DNA of 20,404 nucleotides, taken from the IMG/VR virus record IMGVR_UViG_3300009183_000448, positions 1 to 20,404 of that record; one strand, given 5' to 3'. A program made the position numbers and the translations under genes. Positions 11,885 through 20,284 of this stretch are shown here, piece by piece. Within the stretch, counting starts at the first letter, position 1. The number at the start of each line of letters is the position of its first letter. The notes under the pieces are model-generated. The model made no database searches, had not been told where the DNA came from, and saw only the letters and a program-made list of their open reading frames with translations. Source of the DNA: a virus.

Positions 11885-12670
11885 TTAAAAATTTTCTTCA
11901 AAAAGTCTATTTATGTCATCACGCAGGTTTTGACCTTCTATGTCAAATAATCTGGCACCTTTAGCACCAAAATATTCAATAGCAGCTCCAACAAGGTCAT
12001 AACTACCTTCGTAAATAACATTGTATCTCTGATAAGCAAATTGAACAGACAATCTATGAAAGTTATCTTCTGTCCAATTTAAAGATTGTGGTCCAATTGC
12101 AATAGGAAAAGCATCAACTAACTCGACTGCAAAAATTCGTTTGATAAAATCATCATACTGAATAATTTTTATGTTTGTTAGGTATCTACTTTTTTCACCT
12201 TTTGCAAATCTTAAATTATTTGTATCTGAAGGATTGATAGCTTCTATCCATCTTTCAAATAACTTTCTTTCATAGAATTCATTAGTGCAAAGAAAAGTTA
12301 AATTCGTATCACCATATTGTGTTAAGTATGGAACTTTAAAACTAGGTCCATAAACTTTACCTTCTTGTGTCATCAATGTTTTACCAGGAAATTCTGCAGC
12401 TTCACATTGAAGTGCCAAGTATCTACTGATTGATGGATTTGATGTTTTAGATTGTTCTGATGAGGGAGAATTACCTAACGCATCATTTACAACACTTGTA
12501 ATGTCAGCAATCAATACATTAGGTAAATTCAATATTTTTTCAAAAAGTGATTGAGATATAAAATTGTTAATGTATGGTGGTATAGGAAGAATAACATCAA
12601 ACCTTGATGGTCTTGCCAATCCATCTTTAGCTTTAATGTTTGATAAAAATAATTGTGGTGAAAAAGGCAT
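11885..12670 (-). CDS. gp54: gp54-like baseplate-tail tube initiator
   Basis: gp54 sits on top of gp48 and starts tail-tube polymerisation. The 261-residue protein shows a tail-tube-like fold pattern: PSRFDVILPIPPYI near the N terminus, LALQCEAAEFPGKTL at about 85-99, YGPSFKVPYLTQYGDTNLTFLCTNEFYERKLFERWIEAI at about 107-145, and VQFAYQRYNVIYEG near 212-225. These match marine T4-like gp54 from memory. The ATG shares one base with the upstream TAA (TAATG). Confidence 0.82.
   Translation of the reverse strand: MPFSPQLFLSNIKAKDGLARPSRFDVILPIPPYINNFISQSLFEKILNLPNVLIADITSVVNDALGNSPSSEQSKTSNPSISRYLALQCEAAEFPGKTLMTQEGKVYGPSFKVPYLTQYGDTNLTFLCTNEFYERKLFERWIEAINPSDTNNLRFAKGEKSRYLTNIKIIQYDDFIKRIFAVELVDAFPIAIGPQSLNWTEDNFHRLSVQFAYQRYNVIYEGSYDLVGAAIEYFGAKGARLFDIEGQNLRDDINRLFEENF
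11908..11915 (-). promoter_or_regulatory. late-type promoter motif CATAAATA upstream of gp26
   Basis: The minus strand reads GACATAAATAGAC (11917-11905), inside the 3' end of gp54. The motif ends 40 bases before the gp26 ATG, a normal leader distance. The same 13 bases occur upstream of the 13248 gene, which supports a real signal. Confidence 0.55.
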
Positions 12671-13248
12671 TAGAATTTATTCCTAGAATCGTTGTATACT
12701 TTATTTGCAGTTGCACCTTGGAAGTTTTGAAATGGCAATAATGCAGCAATATCCCACTCGTCTGCGGTAATTTCAAGAAACCTACTATCAACGTGCTTAA
12801 AAAGATATCTCTTTACACAAGGTTTTGCTTTGAAAGTTCTACCAACAGTTTTTAATTTGTTCCAACTTAATCTCAATCTTGTCGTTTCATCGTATTTTGA
12901 ATTAGTCGCAAAATCACTTAGGGCATCTAAAAGTTCAATGCGTTGCCTTGGGCTTATGTAATGTAAATTTAACCCTAAAAAACCATCTTGGTATCGTTCT
13001 ATTGGTATGACCAATGGGAACCTGTCGTAGTATGGCAACTCATCTTTTAACTTTGGATCGTAGTAATAGAAATACATACGTCCAATTATAGTATTCGTTT
13101 TAAGTCGTTCCTTGTCGTTTAGGAGCGCTTGGCGAGTTGGTTTCAAGTCTTTAATCTTAGACCTTAACCAATCTCTTGCGGCAGTAGTCCTAGGTTCATA
13201 ACCCGATTTTGCAAGCTGTTGTTTTATTCGTTCTATTAGATATGCCAT
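12670..13248 (-). CDS. conserved T4-like virion or DNA-end protein of uncertain role (192 aa)
   Basis: The protein starts MAYLIERIKQQLAKSGYEPRTTAARDWLRSK and carries RMYFYYYDPKLKDELPYYDRFPLVIPIERY at about residues 57-86, then GFLGLNLHYISPRQRIELLDAL. I recall this pattern as a well-conserved small protein of marine T4-like phages. Its place next to gp4 is where T4 has gp2, the DNA end protector, and relatives may be labelled so, but I see no decisive match. Leader structure is odd: a CATAAATA motif ends only 4 bases before the ATG. Confidence 0.72.
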   Translation of the reverse strand: MAYLIERIKQQLAKSGYEPRTTAARDWLRSKIKDLKPTRQALLNDKERLKTNTIIGRMYFYYYDPKLKDELPYYDRFPLVIPIERYQDGFLGLNLHYISPRQRIELLDALSDFATNSKYDETTRLRLSWNKLKTVGRTFKAKPCVKRYLFKHVDSRFLEITADEWDIAALLPFQNFQGATANKVYNDSRNKF

Positions 13249-13252
13249 TGTC

Positions 13253-13260
13253 TATTTATG
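13253..13260 (-). promoter_or_regulatory. late-type motif CATAAATA immediately before the 13248 gene
   Basis: The minus strand reads GACATAAATAGACA-ATG. If it is a -10 late promoter, transcription would start at about the ATG, giving a leaderless mRNA. No Shine-Dalgarno is visible between motif and start. Confidence 0.45.
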
Positions 13261-13332
13261 TCAGTAAATTAAACCTCATTATTACCTTCAAAATTTGATA
13301 TTTTCTTATAAGTATCGGTGTCCGCTTTGAAA

Positions 13333-13779
13333 TTAGATACCTAGCTCCTTCTCAGTCATAATCATGAATTTCCAACCATGTTCCTGACAGAAGATATCCG
13401 CAGCTTTCCACTTCTCTTGATTTACAACATAAGTTGCAGCCTCACGGATATATCGTTGAGTTTTCTTCTTTTGAATGGGCATTTTGGTTTGCTCTAACGG
13501 TTTCACTTCAATAATATAAGTCATTACGGAACCGTCTTTTTGTTTAATTTTAGCAATGAAGTCTGGAAAATAGCGATGCATCCTATTGTCCAGCGGTGAT
13601 TTATATGGTATCGGCAGTTCTTCAGATGCCCACCAAATCACGTTTGGATGTTCATCCAGCCACTTCATAACACGCACTTCCCATGTAGAACGATAGATGA
13701 TGTTATCTGCATCACCATTGTATTTCTTTGGATTTTTGGGTTGGAACCGACCCTTATAGGTTTTCTTACCGAATGTCAT
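13333..13779 (-). CDS. gp4: gp4-like head completion protein (nuclease-like fold)
   Basis: T4 gp4 (also called gp50) completes DNA-filled heads before tail joining. The 148 residues align from memory with it: YKGRFQPKNPKKYNGDADNIIYRSTWEVRVMKWLD, VIWWASEELPIPYKSPLDNRMHRYFPDF, YIIEVKP and EKWKAADIFCQEHGWKFMIMTEKELGI. Glu34, Asp73 and Glu91-x-Lys93 have the spacing of a PD-(D/E)XK/TnsA-like centre. No Shine-Dalgarno is obvious before the ATG. It is the first gene of the leftward tail block, divergent from gp48. Confidence 0.9.
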   Translation of the reverse strand: MTFGKKTYKGRFQPKNPKKYNGDADNIIYRSTWEVRVMKWLDEHPNVIWWASEELPIPYKSPLDNRMHRYFPDFIAKIKQKDGSVMTYIIEVKPLEQTKMPIQKKKTQRYIREAATYVVNQEKWKAADIFCQEHGWKFMIMTEKELGI

Positions 13780-13786
13780 ATAAATA
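13779..13786 (+). promoter_or_regulatory. T4-type late promoter TATAAATA for gp48 operon
   Basis: An exact TATAAATA ends 26 bases before the gp48 ATG, leaving room for a leader and the AGGA site. No -35 box is needed for T4 late promoters, which use gp55, gp33 and the clamp; gp33 is encoded in this window. Confidence 0.7.
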
Positions 13787-13812
13787 TCTAGTAAACTTTT
13801 ATAGGAATCTCA

Positions 13813-15069
13813 ATGGGACTTTTTAACCTTCTTGGTGGTGGCATCAGCTTCGGTACTAGTGCTCGAACTGGAAATAGTGTTTTGACTGGTGATTCAAAAT
13901 ATCAAAGCAATTTGCTTAAATATCCAATCGATTTGGGTTCGGCTGATAAAGGTCATTATATACTTATAAACATTAATGAGCAAACTTTTACATCATTTCC
14001 TGGCACTAGAGCTGGATCGGATTTACCTTCAGTATTAGCAAATAGAAAATCAATCGCTCAACAAAATGGTGGATATGATACTGCTGCAGGATTAGCTAAT
14101 GCATCAAAAATTGCACAAGGTGCGGTAGATGCGGTAGTTTCATCACCTATTGGCCAAGCAATTAAGACGTATACTGCACCAATTGTTAATGTTTTGGGTC
14201 CCTTAATTCCAAATGTAGCTAAAGAAGGTGCTGCTGGTGTGGGTGATGGTTTAAAACAATTTCTTGGCAACGTAGATGCTAATATTGGTGTAAGAACCAT
14301 CAGTAGAATAACTGATACAATTGCTCTTTATATGCCAAGTAGTCTAAATTTTGCATACAATCAGGGATATAGTGATTTGAGGCCTGGTGGTACCGGTTAT
14401 CAAACTGCACTTTCGGTTTTAAATTCTGCATCTGATACTTATAAAAGTGGTGGTGATAAAAATACTACAAGAGCAATGATGAGTAATCTTTCACCATTTA
14501 TTTTAAACACTTTACTTCAAGGTGCTGGTCCCGTTGGTCAAATTTTGTTTACTGCTGGAAGTGGTGGTAAAGTTCAAAATCCAATGCTTGAATTATTATA
14601 TTCTTCACCAGAATTTAGAACATTTCAATTTGATTTTTTAATGTTTCCAAGATCCGAACAAGAAGCATTAGAAGTTCAAAATATTATTAATAAATTAAGA
14701 TTTCATCAAGCACCAGAATTAGTTAAAAATAGTGGTGGTTATTTTTTATATCCTCCTTCCGAATTTGATATCTCCTTTTATTACAACGGCCAAGTCAATC
14801 CAAATATACCAAAAATTTCAACTTGTGTTTTAACAAATATAACAACAGATTATGCACCAGGTGGTTTTGCTACATATGAAGTTGAGGGTGAACCTTTTGC
14901 TGATGTGGGTAGAACCGGTATGCCAGTTGGCATTCGTTTGAGTTTATCATTTAAAGAAACTGAATACTTGGTCAAAGGAAGTCCTTTATTAGGTGTTGCT
15001 AATAGATTTTCTGCTGATGCAGGTATTGCTGCTACTCAAAGAGAACTTACTGACCAAAATATACTTTAA
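13813..15069 (+). CDS. gp48: gp48-like baseplate tail-tube cap protein
   Basis: gp48 forms the platform between hub and gp54 on which the tail tube grows. The 418-residue product has a Gly/Ser-rich N terminus, a region 70-160 of small residues, and the family core at about residues 256-390: NPMLELLYSSPEFRTFQFDF, PRSEQEALEVQNIINKLRFHQAPE, YPPSEFDISFYYNG, PNIPKISTCVLTNI, DYAPGGFATYEV and GMPVGIRLSLSFKETEYL. Strong match from memory to T4-like gp48. Longer than T4's 364 residues, mostly in the N-terminal half. AGGA lies before the ATG. Confidence 0.9.
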   Translation: MGLFNLLGGGISFGTSARTGNSVLTGDSKYQSNLLKYPIDLGSADKGHYILININEQTFTSFPGTRAGSDLPSVLANRKSIAQQNGGYDTAAGLANASKIAQGAVDAVVSSPIGQAIKTYTAPIVNVLGPLIPNVAKEGAAGVGDGLKQFLGNVDANIGVRTISRITDTIALYMPSSLNFAYNQGYSDLRPGGTGYQTALSVLNSASDTYKSGGDKNTTRAMMSNLSPFILNTLLQGAGPVGQILFTAGSGGKVQNPMLELLYSSPEFRTFQFDFLMFPRSEQEALEVQNIINKLRFHQAPELVKNSGGYFLYPPSEFDISFYYNGQVNPNIPKISTCVLTNITTDYAPGGFATYEVEGEPFADVGRTGMPVGIRLSLSFKETEYLVKGSPLLGVANRFSADAGIAATQRELTDQNIL

Positions 15070-15072
15070 TCT

Positions 15073-15717
15073 ATGGCAAAATACTTTAGCAAATTTCCTA
15101 AAACTTATTATACTTTAGCGAATACTACTTATAGTATTGATGTTGTTACAAACATCATATCCCGTTTTTCGCTTGAACAATCATTCAAAGACAATACATC
15201 AATTTATGAAAAATATAGTATTCAAGAAAGTGATACACCAGAAATCATAGCATCAAAAATTTATGATTCACCTGAACGCCATTGGATTGTTTTGATGATG
15301 AATGATATTGTTGATCCTCAATATGATTGGCCATTAGAATATAGAACACTAACAGCATTTATTAATGACAAATATACGGCAAATGCAAACACAGCTGCCG
15401 GTCAAACCGGTTTAATGTGGGCTCAAGAAAATACACATTCATATTATTCTGTTGAAAAAAGAACAACAATAAGAACAGGTGATTATTCTGAAAAGAAAGT
15501 TCGTGTTGACGCTAATACATATGCCAATGTAGTTACATCATCAACTAATAAAATACTTAATGATGGGAATGAAATTAAAATTGACACATCTAAAGAATCA
15601 ATATCGTATTACACATATGAAATTGATGAGAATGAAACAAAAAGGCAAATTAAAATTTTGAAACCAGAATTTGCTTATGCTCTTGAACAAGAGTTGAAAG
15701 TTGTATTTACCACATGA
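15073..15717 (+). CDS. gp53: gp53-like baseplate wedge protein
   Basis: gp53 joins wedges into the baseplate. The 214 residues show the N-terminal LysM-like part: DNTSIYEKYSIQESDTPEIIASKIYDSPERHWIVLMMNDIVDPQYDWPL (about 40-95), as T4's AIYGNPQLYWVLLMCNDNYDPYYGW. The C terminus has NETKRQIKILKPEFAYALEQEL, like T4's KLRQIKIIAKSDINSF. It begins 3 bases after gp48, and its stop overlaps the next ATG (ATGA). Confidence 0.9.
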   Translation: MAKYFSKFPKTYYTLANTTYSIDVVTNIISRFSLEQSFKDNTSIYEKYSIQESDTPEIIASKIYDSPERHWIVLMMNDIVDPQYDWPLEYRTLTAFINDKYTANANTAAGQTGLMWAQENTHSYYSVEKRTTIRTGDYSEKKVRVDANTYANVVTSSTNKILNDGNEIKIDTSKESISYYTYEIDENETKRQIKILKPEFAYALEQELKVVFTT

Positions 15718-17048
15718 GTCTTAATCTAACACAAGCAACTCAATTTAAGATAAAGGATTTAACACTTATCACAAAATTGGGCAGCGTAAATATTACAGGT
15801 GTCTATCAAGAAATAAACATATATGATAGTATGTTTATGCCTTGTGTTCGTGGTGATATTTTAATCCAAGATGCAATTGGTTTATGTAATAAACTTGTAT
15901 TGGATGGTAGTGAATACATTTCAATGGAAATCACAAAAGGTGAAGAATCTGAAAGTGATGCAACAACATTTAAAAAAACATTTAGAATTTACAAATTAAG
16001 TGGAAGAGAAAACATAAATCAAAATTCTGAAATTTATGTTTTATATTTTGCTTCAGATGAAATGGTATATTCAGAACAACAAAAAATAAATCAATCATTT
16101 ACTGGTGCATATAGTGATATTGTTAATGTCGTTTTAAGAAATTATCTTTCGGTTCCTAACAATAGAATAAACAAAATAGGAACAACAAAAGGTGTGCATA
16201 CTGTGGTTATTCCAGGTTTATCACCATTTGACACAATGGAATGGTTGTGTAAGAAAGCAATTGATTTCGAATCTTTGCCTAACTTTTTGTTTTTTGAAAA
16301 CAAGTATGGCTATAATTTTGTTTCATTATCAGAATTAATTCAAAAACCACCAATAATGAATATTAATTTTGAACCAAAAAACCTTCCTACGTCTGGCAGT
16401 AAGGAGTTTTATGGTGCTCGTGAAGCTAAAATAGTTAGTTCAAACGATTTGATTGAAAATATAAAAAATGGTGTTTATGCAGGTAAATTTATTGGCATAG
16501 ACCCACTAACAAGAAAAGTTAGTATTAACAAAATAGATTTTCAACAGACATATGGCAAAACACAATCACATTTAAACAAGTATCCAAATTTTACAGGTGC
16601 TGTTAATAAAGATGGCCTTGATTCAGCACAGATGTTTGATTCTAAAGTTTCATTGTATGCGTTTCAATCTTTTCGTGGTGCATCACCTTGGATTAAAAAA
16701 AATGATCCGAAAACAGGAATAATTATTAATGACACTCATGCATATGTGTTTCAAAGAGCTCCTATATTCACAAACTTGTTACAAACAACAATACATTTGA
16801 ATTTACCTGGTAATTTTGGTATCACATCTGGTTCTGTAATTAATTTAACTATGCCAGTAAAGTCAATAAAACCAGACGCTGGTGAAGCTATCGATGAAAC
16901 CTTGAGTGGTAAATATATAGTTACAGCAGCAAGACAAATGATTAAAGGTGATATGCACGAAACAATTATTGAAGTAGCCACAGATTCTACAAATAGACCT
17001 TTCTTTAAACGATTAACAGATGAGTTGCTAACAGCAACATTAATGTGA
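15714..17048 (+). CDS. gp27: gp27-like baseplate hub protein
   Basis: The 444-residue protein lies between gp53 and the gp5 OB domain. It has a two-domain hub look: IYDSMFMPCVRGDILIQDAIGL at about 36-57, a strand-rich KTFRIYKLSGRENINQ segment, SDIVNVVLRNYL, LSPFDTMEWLCKKA, and a C-terminal SGKYIVTAARQMIKGDMHETIIEVATDS. This resembles hub proteins of the gp27/VgrG-type family and fits a trimeric cylinder holding gp5. Identity as gp27 rests on pattern and place; a search would be decisive. It is coupled at both ends. Confidence 0.65.
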   Translation: MSLNLTQATQFKIKDLTLITKLGSVNITGVYQEINIYDSMFMPCVRGDILIQDAIGLCNKLVLDGSEYISMEITKGEESESDATTFKKTFRIYKLSGRENINQNSEIYVLYFASDEMVYSEQQKINQSFTGAYSDIVNVVLRNYLSVPNNRINKIGTTKGVHTVVIPGLSPFDTMEWLCKKAIDFESLPNFLFFENKYGYNFVSLSELIQKPPIMNINFEPKNLPTSGSKEFYGAREAKIVSSNDLIENIKNGVYAGKFIGIDPLTRKVSINKIDFQQTYGKTQSHLNKYPNFTGAVNKDGLDSAQMFDSKVSLYAFQSFRGASPWIKKNDPKTGIIINDTHAYVFQRAPIFTNLLQTTIHLNLPGNFGITSGSVINLTMPVKSIKPDAGEAIDETLSGKYIVTAARQMIKGDMHETIIEVATDSTNRPFFKRLTDELLTATLM

Positions 17049-17344
17049 TGAATACAAATTTTGCAGGTAAAAATGGATTTATATGGTGGGTTGGTGTTGT
17101 GGAAAACCGTGTTGATCCAATGGCTGTTGGCCGTTGTCAAGTTCGTATTTTTGGATGGCACAATGAAAATTCAATTATATTACCAACAGAGAAATTACCT
17201 TGGGCTCAAGCCTTAATACCACTTAACAATTCAAAGAATTTCTCTGCACCAAGAGTTGGTGATTGGGTTCTTGGATTTTTTATGGATGGTGAGCAAGCTC
17301 AAATTCCCGTTATGATGGGTGTTTTACCAGGACTAAAACCATGA
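17048..17344 (+). CDS. gp5: gp5 N-terminal OB-fold domain as a separate ORF
   Basis: The ATG at 17048 overlaps the previous TGA (TGATG); GTG 17045 would add one Met. The protein corresponds to the OB-fold of T4 gp5: GFIWWVGVVENRVDPMAVGRCQVRIFGWH matches T4's NWFVGVVEDRMDPLKLGRVRVRVVGLH, then ILPTEKLPWAQALIPL matches IPTEKLPWMSVIQPI. T4 gp5 continues into a lysozyme and a beta-helix, but this ORF ends at TGA 17342-17344 after VMMGVLPGLKP. The OB domain attaches to gp27 in T4. Reading stops cleanly with no slippery run seen. Confidence 0.85.
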   Translation: MNTNFAGKNGFIWWVGVVENRVDPMAVGRCQVRIFGWHNENSIILPTEKLPWAQALIPLNNSKNFSAPRVGDWVLGFFMDGEQAQIPVMMGVLPGLKP

Positions 17345-17356
17345 GGAATAATTTAA

Positions 17357-18538
17357 ATGGCTGAACTCATACCAATTGTTGCAGGCGCAGGTAACAGCGA
17401 GCTTGCCAGCCGTCTGGTCGTAGGAGAGGCAGACCCTCCGGCGATTGTTCCGGTTGTAGAACCGATTGTGGTTGCTGTGGCTCCAGGTGCAACCAGTCCA
17501 TTTGGTGGTACAGCCTTCAACAATGCAACTGCACAAACTCCTACACCTGTGGATCCAGGTGCTAACACACCGTTTGGTGGTACAGTGTTCAACAATTCAA
17601 TGAACGCTGCTGTAACTTCGATAAGGTCTGGCGTTGTAGTTCAAGATGCTGTTTTTGATGTAAGAAAGGCTGGCATAATTGTTATTAGTAATGGAAACAT
17701 TAAAGAAAATGCACCGCCCGTATGTGTTCGCACAGGTGATGCACCACAATCTGGAGAACCATCAAACACTCCAGGTACTTCTTATGGTAAGATTAACAAT
17801 ACCTGTATTGATGAAACAAATAAAAAACGGTCACACGTTTGCGATTTTATTTCTGAGATGCAAAAAAATATTGCTTTGAAGGCCTACACTAAAGCTATTG
17901 GTGCAGCTATAAGAGAATCTATTAAAAAAATAATGAAATTTTTAGGTTTAAGTGATAGAACAGGTAAATTTTCATATGTTATAAGCAGATTAAGAGCTTT
18001 TGCGGCTGAACTAAGAAGAATCAATAGAGAAATTATACAACCAATTATTGATTTTGAAAGATATGTTTTAGCTTACATCACAAAACTTCGTGCTTTCATA
18101 CAATGGCTTTTAAGTTTGCCAGCTGCTCTATTAGCACTACTTGCTGATTGTTTAGCGAGAGTATTAAAGTTAATTAGAAGTGTTTTTAGTGATATAATAT
18201 CAGAAGCAACAAGTGGTGGTGATAAAACTAGTGAATTTTCAGAATTGATTGCGGCCGCCAAAGATGCGGCTAAAGCAACTGGAGAAACAATAAAAAAGGT
18301 TGTGGAGGCTACAACATTAGCAGTTGAAATTCCTATTGCTGCAACAGCTGGATTAATAGTTCCTGTTAGTCAATCTGAATTGAATGCTGCCAATACCACA
18401 ATACAACAATTTAGTGCCTCGAGCCCTTCTTTATCGGATATAGAAACTGCTGACCAAAATAAATTATCACAGTTTGGATATCCCGATAGAAACTATTTGA
18501 ATGACCAACTTATGACATTAACGAAACCGGCAATATAA
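17357..18538 (+). CDS. unknown virion-associated protein between the two halves of gp5 (393 aa)
   Basis: ATG at 17357 with GAGGA upstream. Residues 1-85 are Ala/Val/Pro/Gly-rich and contain two copies of PGA(T/N)(S/T)PFGGT(A/V)FNN, 24 residues apart. Residues 107-160 hold cysteines (VCVRTG, NTCIDET, HVCDFI). Residues 165-290 are long amphipathic helices (RLRAFAAELRRINREIIQPIIDFERYVLAYITKLRAFIQWLLSLPAALLALLADCLARV), then Ala-rich helices. There is no lysozyme motif. The 5' part has more G and C than its neighbours. It may be a structural spacer that links OB domain and spike. I recall nothing certain about it. Confidence 0.7.
   Translation: MAELIPIVAGAGNSELASRLVVGEADPPAIVPVVEPIVVAVAPGATSPFGGTAFNNATAQTPTPVDPGANTPFGGTVFNNSMNAAVTSIRSGVVVQDAVFDVRKAGIIVISNGNIKENAPPVCVRTGDAPQSGEPSNTPGTSYGKINNTCIDETNKKRSHVCDFISEMQKNIALKAYTKAIGAAIRESIKKIMKFLGLSDRTGKFSYVISRLRAFAAELRRINREIIQPIIDFERYVLAYITKLRAFIQWLLSLPAALLALLADCLARVLKLIRSVFSDIISEATSGGDKTSEFSELIAAAKDAAKATGETIKKVVEATTLAVEIPIAATAGLIVPVSQSELNAANTTIQQFSASSPSLSDIETADQNKLSQFGYPDRNYLNDQLMTLTKPAI
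17483..17599 (+). repeat. two 45-base direct repeats within the 393-aa gene
   Basis: 17483-17527 and 17555-17599 match at 37 of 45 positions by eye, 72 bases apart. Both encode PGAxxPFGGTxFNNxx, so the repeat is also at protein level and probably a recent internal duplication. Confidence 0.8.
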
Positions 18539-18539
18539 T

Positions 18540-19430
18540 ATGGCAACAACACCAGAATTAGGAAACGTACCCAGCCTCGCAATTGATGCGGGTTGGACAG
18601 AACCAGAATCAGCTGCAAACACATCTTATCAGCCGCTTTATCCTTATAATGATGCAAAACAAACTGAGAGTGGACATCTATTTGAAATGGATGATACACC
18701 TACCCGTGAACGTATTCGTTTACAACACGGTAAAAGTTTAACCTTTTTTGAAATGCATCCTAATGGTGACCAAGTCCATAAAGTATTCGGTGATGATTAT
18801 GAAATTACAATTAAAAATAAATGCGTTTTAATTCAAGGACGTTGTAGTGTAACCGTTATCGGTGATTGCAATATGGAAGTTCGTGGTGATTATAATCTAG
18901 ATGTAAAAGGTGATTATAATTTACAAGTTGCTGGTAAAATGAAAACCCGTGTCAAAGGTGATATAAGGATTTCTGGTGATGAATATGTTGCAATTACCGC
19001 AGATGAAAATATTGGTGGTACCATGTATCTCGGTGCTGCTGACAATATCACAATTGGTTCAGATATGAATCTTAAAGGTTCAATGGATGTGGATGGCACA
19101 GTTACTTGTGATACACTTATTGCTGATGGTGATTTACAGTATGATGCGGTTGGAAATATTATTGGAGGTGGCGGTGTTTTTGCTGGACCATTTGGTTTTG
19201 TTTCAGTAAAAGGTGGTTTATCATTGGGTATTCCAATAGCAGTACCTGGCTCTGTTTTTGCTGTGGGTTCTGGAACATTTGGTATTAAAGTTTTTGCGCC
19301 TTATGTTTCATCATTGTATAGTTCAACAATTATTGGTGGTGCGATATGGCAATCTGATATACTTAACTATGTTAAACGATTGATACATAGACCAGCTGGT
19401 ACTGGTGAAATTAAAGCATCTGTGGCTTAA
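18540..19430 (+). CDS. gp5 C-terminal beta-helix spike as a separate ORF
   Basis: The ATG lies 1 base after the previous stop. PYNDAKQTESGHLFEMDDTPTRERIRLQHGKSL at about 35-67 matches the T4 gp5 segment around TMETESGHIQEFDDTPGQERYRLVHPTG, which begins its C-terminal domain. Residues 85-150 give short repeated strands (VTVIGDCNMEVRGDYNLDVKGDYNLQVAGKMKTRVKGDI) of the triple-stranded beta-helix needle. A Gly-rich C terminus follows, with no lysozyme domain. In T4 all three parts are one chain cleaved after assembly. Here the spike is encoded separately. Confidence 0.85.
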   Translation: MATTPELGNVPSLAIDAGWTEPESAANTSYQPLYPYNDAKQTESGHLFEMDDTPTRERIRLQHGKSLTFFEMHPNGDQVHKVFGDDYEITIKNKCVLIQGRCSVTVIGDCNMEVRGDYNLDVKGDYNLQVAGKMKTRVKGDIRISGDEYVAITADENIGGTMYLGAADNITIGSDMNLKGSMDVDGTVTCDTLIADGDLQYDAVGNIIGGGGVFAGPFGFVSVKGGLSLGIPIAVPGSVFAVGSGTFGIKVFAPYVSSLYSSTIIGGAIWQSDILNYVKRLIHRPAGTGEIKASVA

Positions 19431-19452
19431 TTTATTATGAAAAGGAAATAAA

Positions 19453-20277
19453 ATGGCAAGCGTATATGGAAGATTAGGTTTTAATTTTGATGCTAATAAT
19501 ACAGGCATACTATCTTTGTCGGAGGATGCAATTGGGCATTTAAATACAGCCCCAAGTTTTTTACCGAATGAATGGCAAGTAACTGACCTTGCAAATTCTG
19601 ACACGGATGGGTATTATAAAAATCCAACCGCAAACGTCTATACAACAATGTCTGCAAACGCAAACTTAATTTATATTACTGCAACTTCAAGTAATATTAC
19701 TTTTCCTTTTGCTGTTTATGGTGAAGGTGCAAAATTAGCAAATACTGCCAATAGTTACATGATAACTTTGGATTCGTTTAAATCCCATACGGATAATCTT
19801 ACTGTAAATTTAATTGAAGATGGTGGCACATCTGCAGCAGATTTTCCATATAGACAAAGTGCGTTAGGATATGGAAAATTTTTAATTTATTTAACATATC
19901 AAACTGATGGAATCTCTAATGCTTCTCCAGCTTTAGGTAGTTTTACCAGCTTGTTTGTCAATGAACAACTAGAATCAAACAATACAATAATCTATAATGA
20001 TTTCATTACTCTGAATAATTCAATATCAATGGTTTCTGGTAATGCAGTTTCGAGTTTGTCTGGTGCTGCCATAAACGTAATTATTTCACACATTCAAACT
20101 GCAAATACTTTAATTGATACTAGAAGAACACACGATGTTCAATTTTTTCAAAATAGTGGTGAGGTTCTTAAAGATTTTGGAGTTGTAGCTGAATTTTCAA
20201 ATATGGGTGCCCTAGACACCAATCTTGCTAATAATTATATTGGTTCCGACAAATTACTTACCAGACTTAACTCATAA
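19453..20277 (+). CDS. unknown virion protein between gp5 spike and gp25 (274 aa)
   Basis: ATG at 19453 follows AAAAGGA. The product is Asn/Ser/Thr-rich, beta-strand-like, with no signal peptide: LNTAPSFLPNEWQVTDLANSDTDGYYKNPT at about 31-60, FPFAVYGEGAKLANTANSYMITLDSF at about 84-109, SALGYGKFLIYLTYQTDG at about 136-153, and a helical end (INVIISHIQTANTLIDTRRTHDVQFFQNS). The composition and place suggest a baseplate or spike-associated component. I cannot assign a T4 equivalent. Its stop TAA is part of the next CATAAATA motif. Confidence 0.72.
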   Translation: MASVYGRLGFNFDANNTGILSLSEDAIGHLNTAPSFLPNEWQVTDLANSDTDGYYKNPTANVYTTMSANANLIYITATSSNITFPFAVYGEGAKLANTANSYMITLDSFKSHTDNLTVNLIEDGGTSAADFPYRQSALGYGKFLIYLTYQTDGISNASPALGSFTSLFVNEQLESNNTIIYNDFITLNNSISMVSGNAVSSLSGAAINVIISHIQTANTLIDTRRTHDVQFFQNSGEVLKDFGVVAEFSNMGALDTNLANNYIGSDKLLTRLNS

Positions 20278-20280
20278 ATA
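20273..20280 (+). promoter_or_regulatory. late-type motif CATAAATA immediately before gp25
   Basis: CATAAATA ends 4 bases before the gp25 ATG at 20285, the same unusual spacing as at 13253-13260. The TAA of the previous gene lies within it. No ribosome binding site is seen before gp25. Confidence 0.45.
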
Positions 20281-20284
20281 GAAT

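Noticed and set aside
17342-17357. A frameshift that would join the gp5 OB domain with the next ORF
   Set aside because: No slippery heptamer or overlap is present, and the next ORF has its own GAGGA site and ATG.
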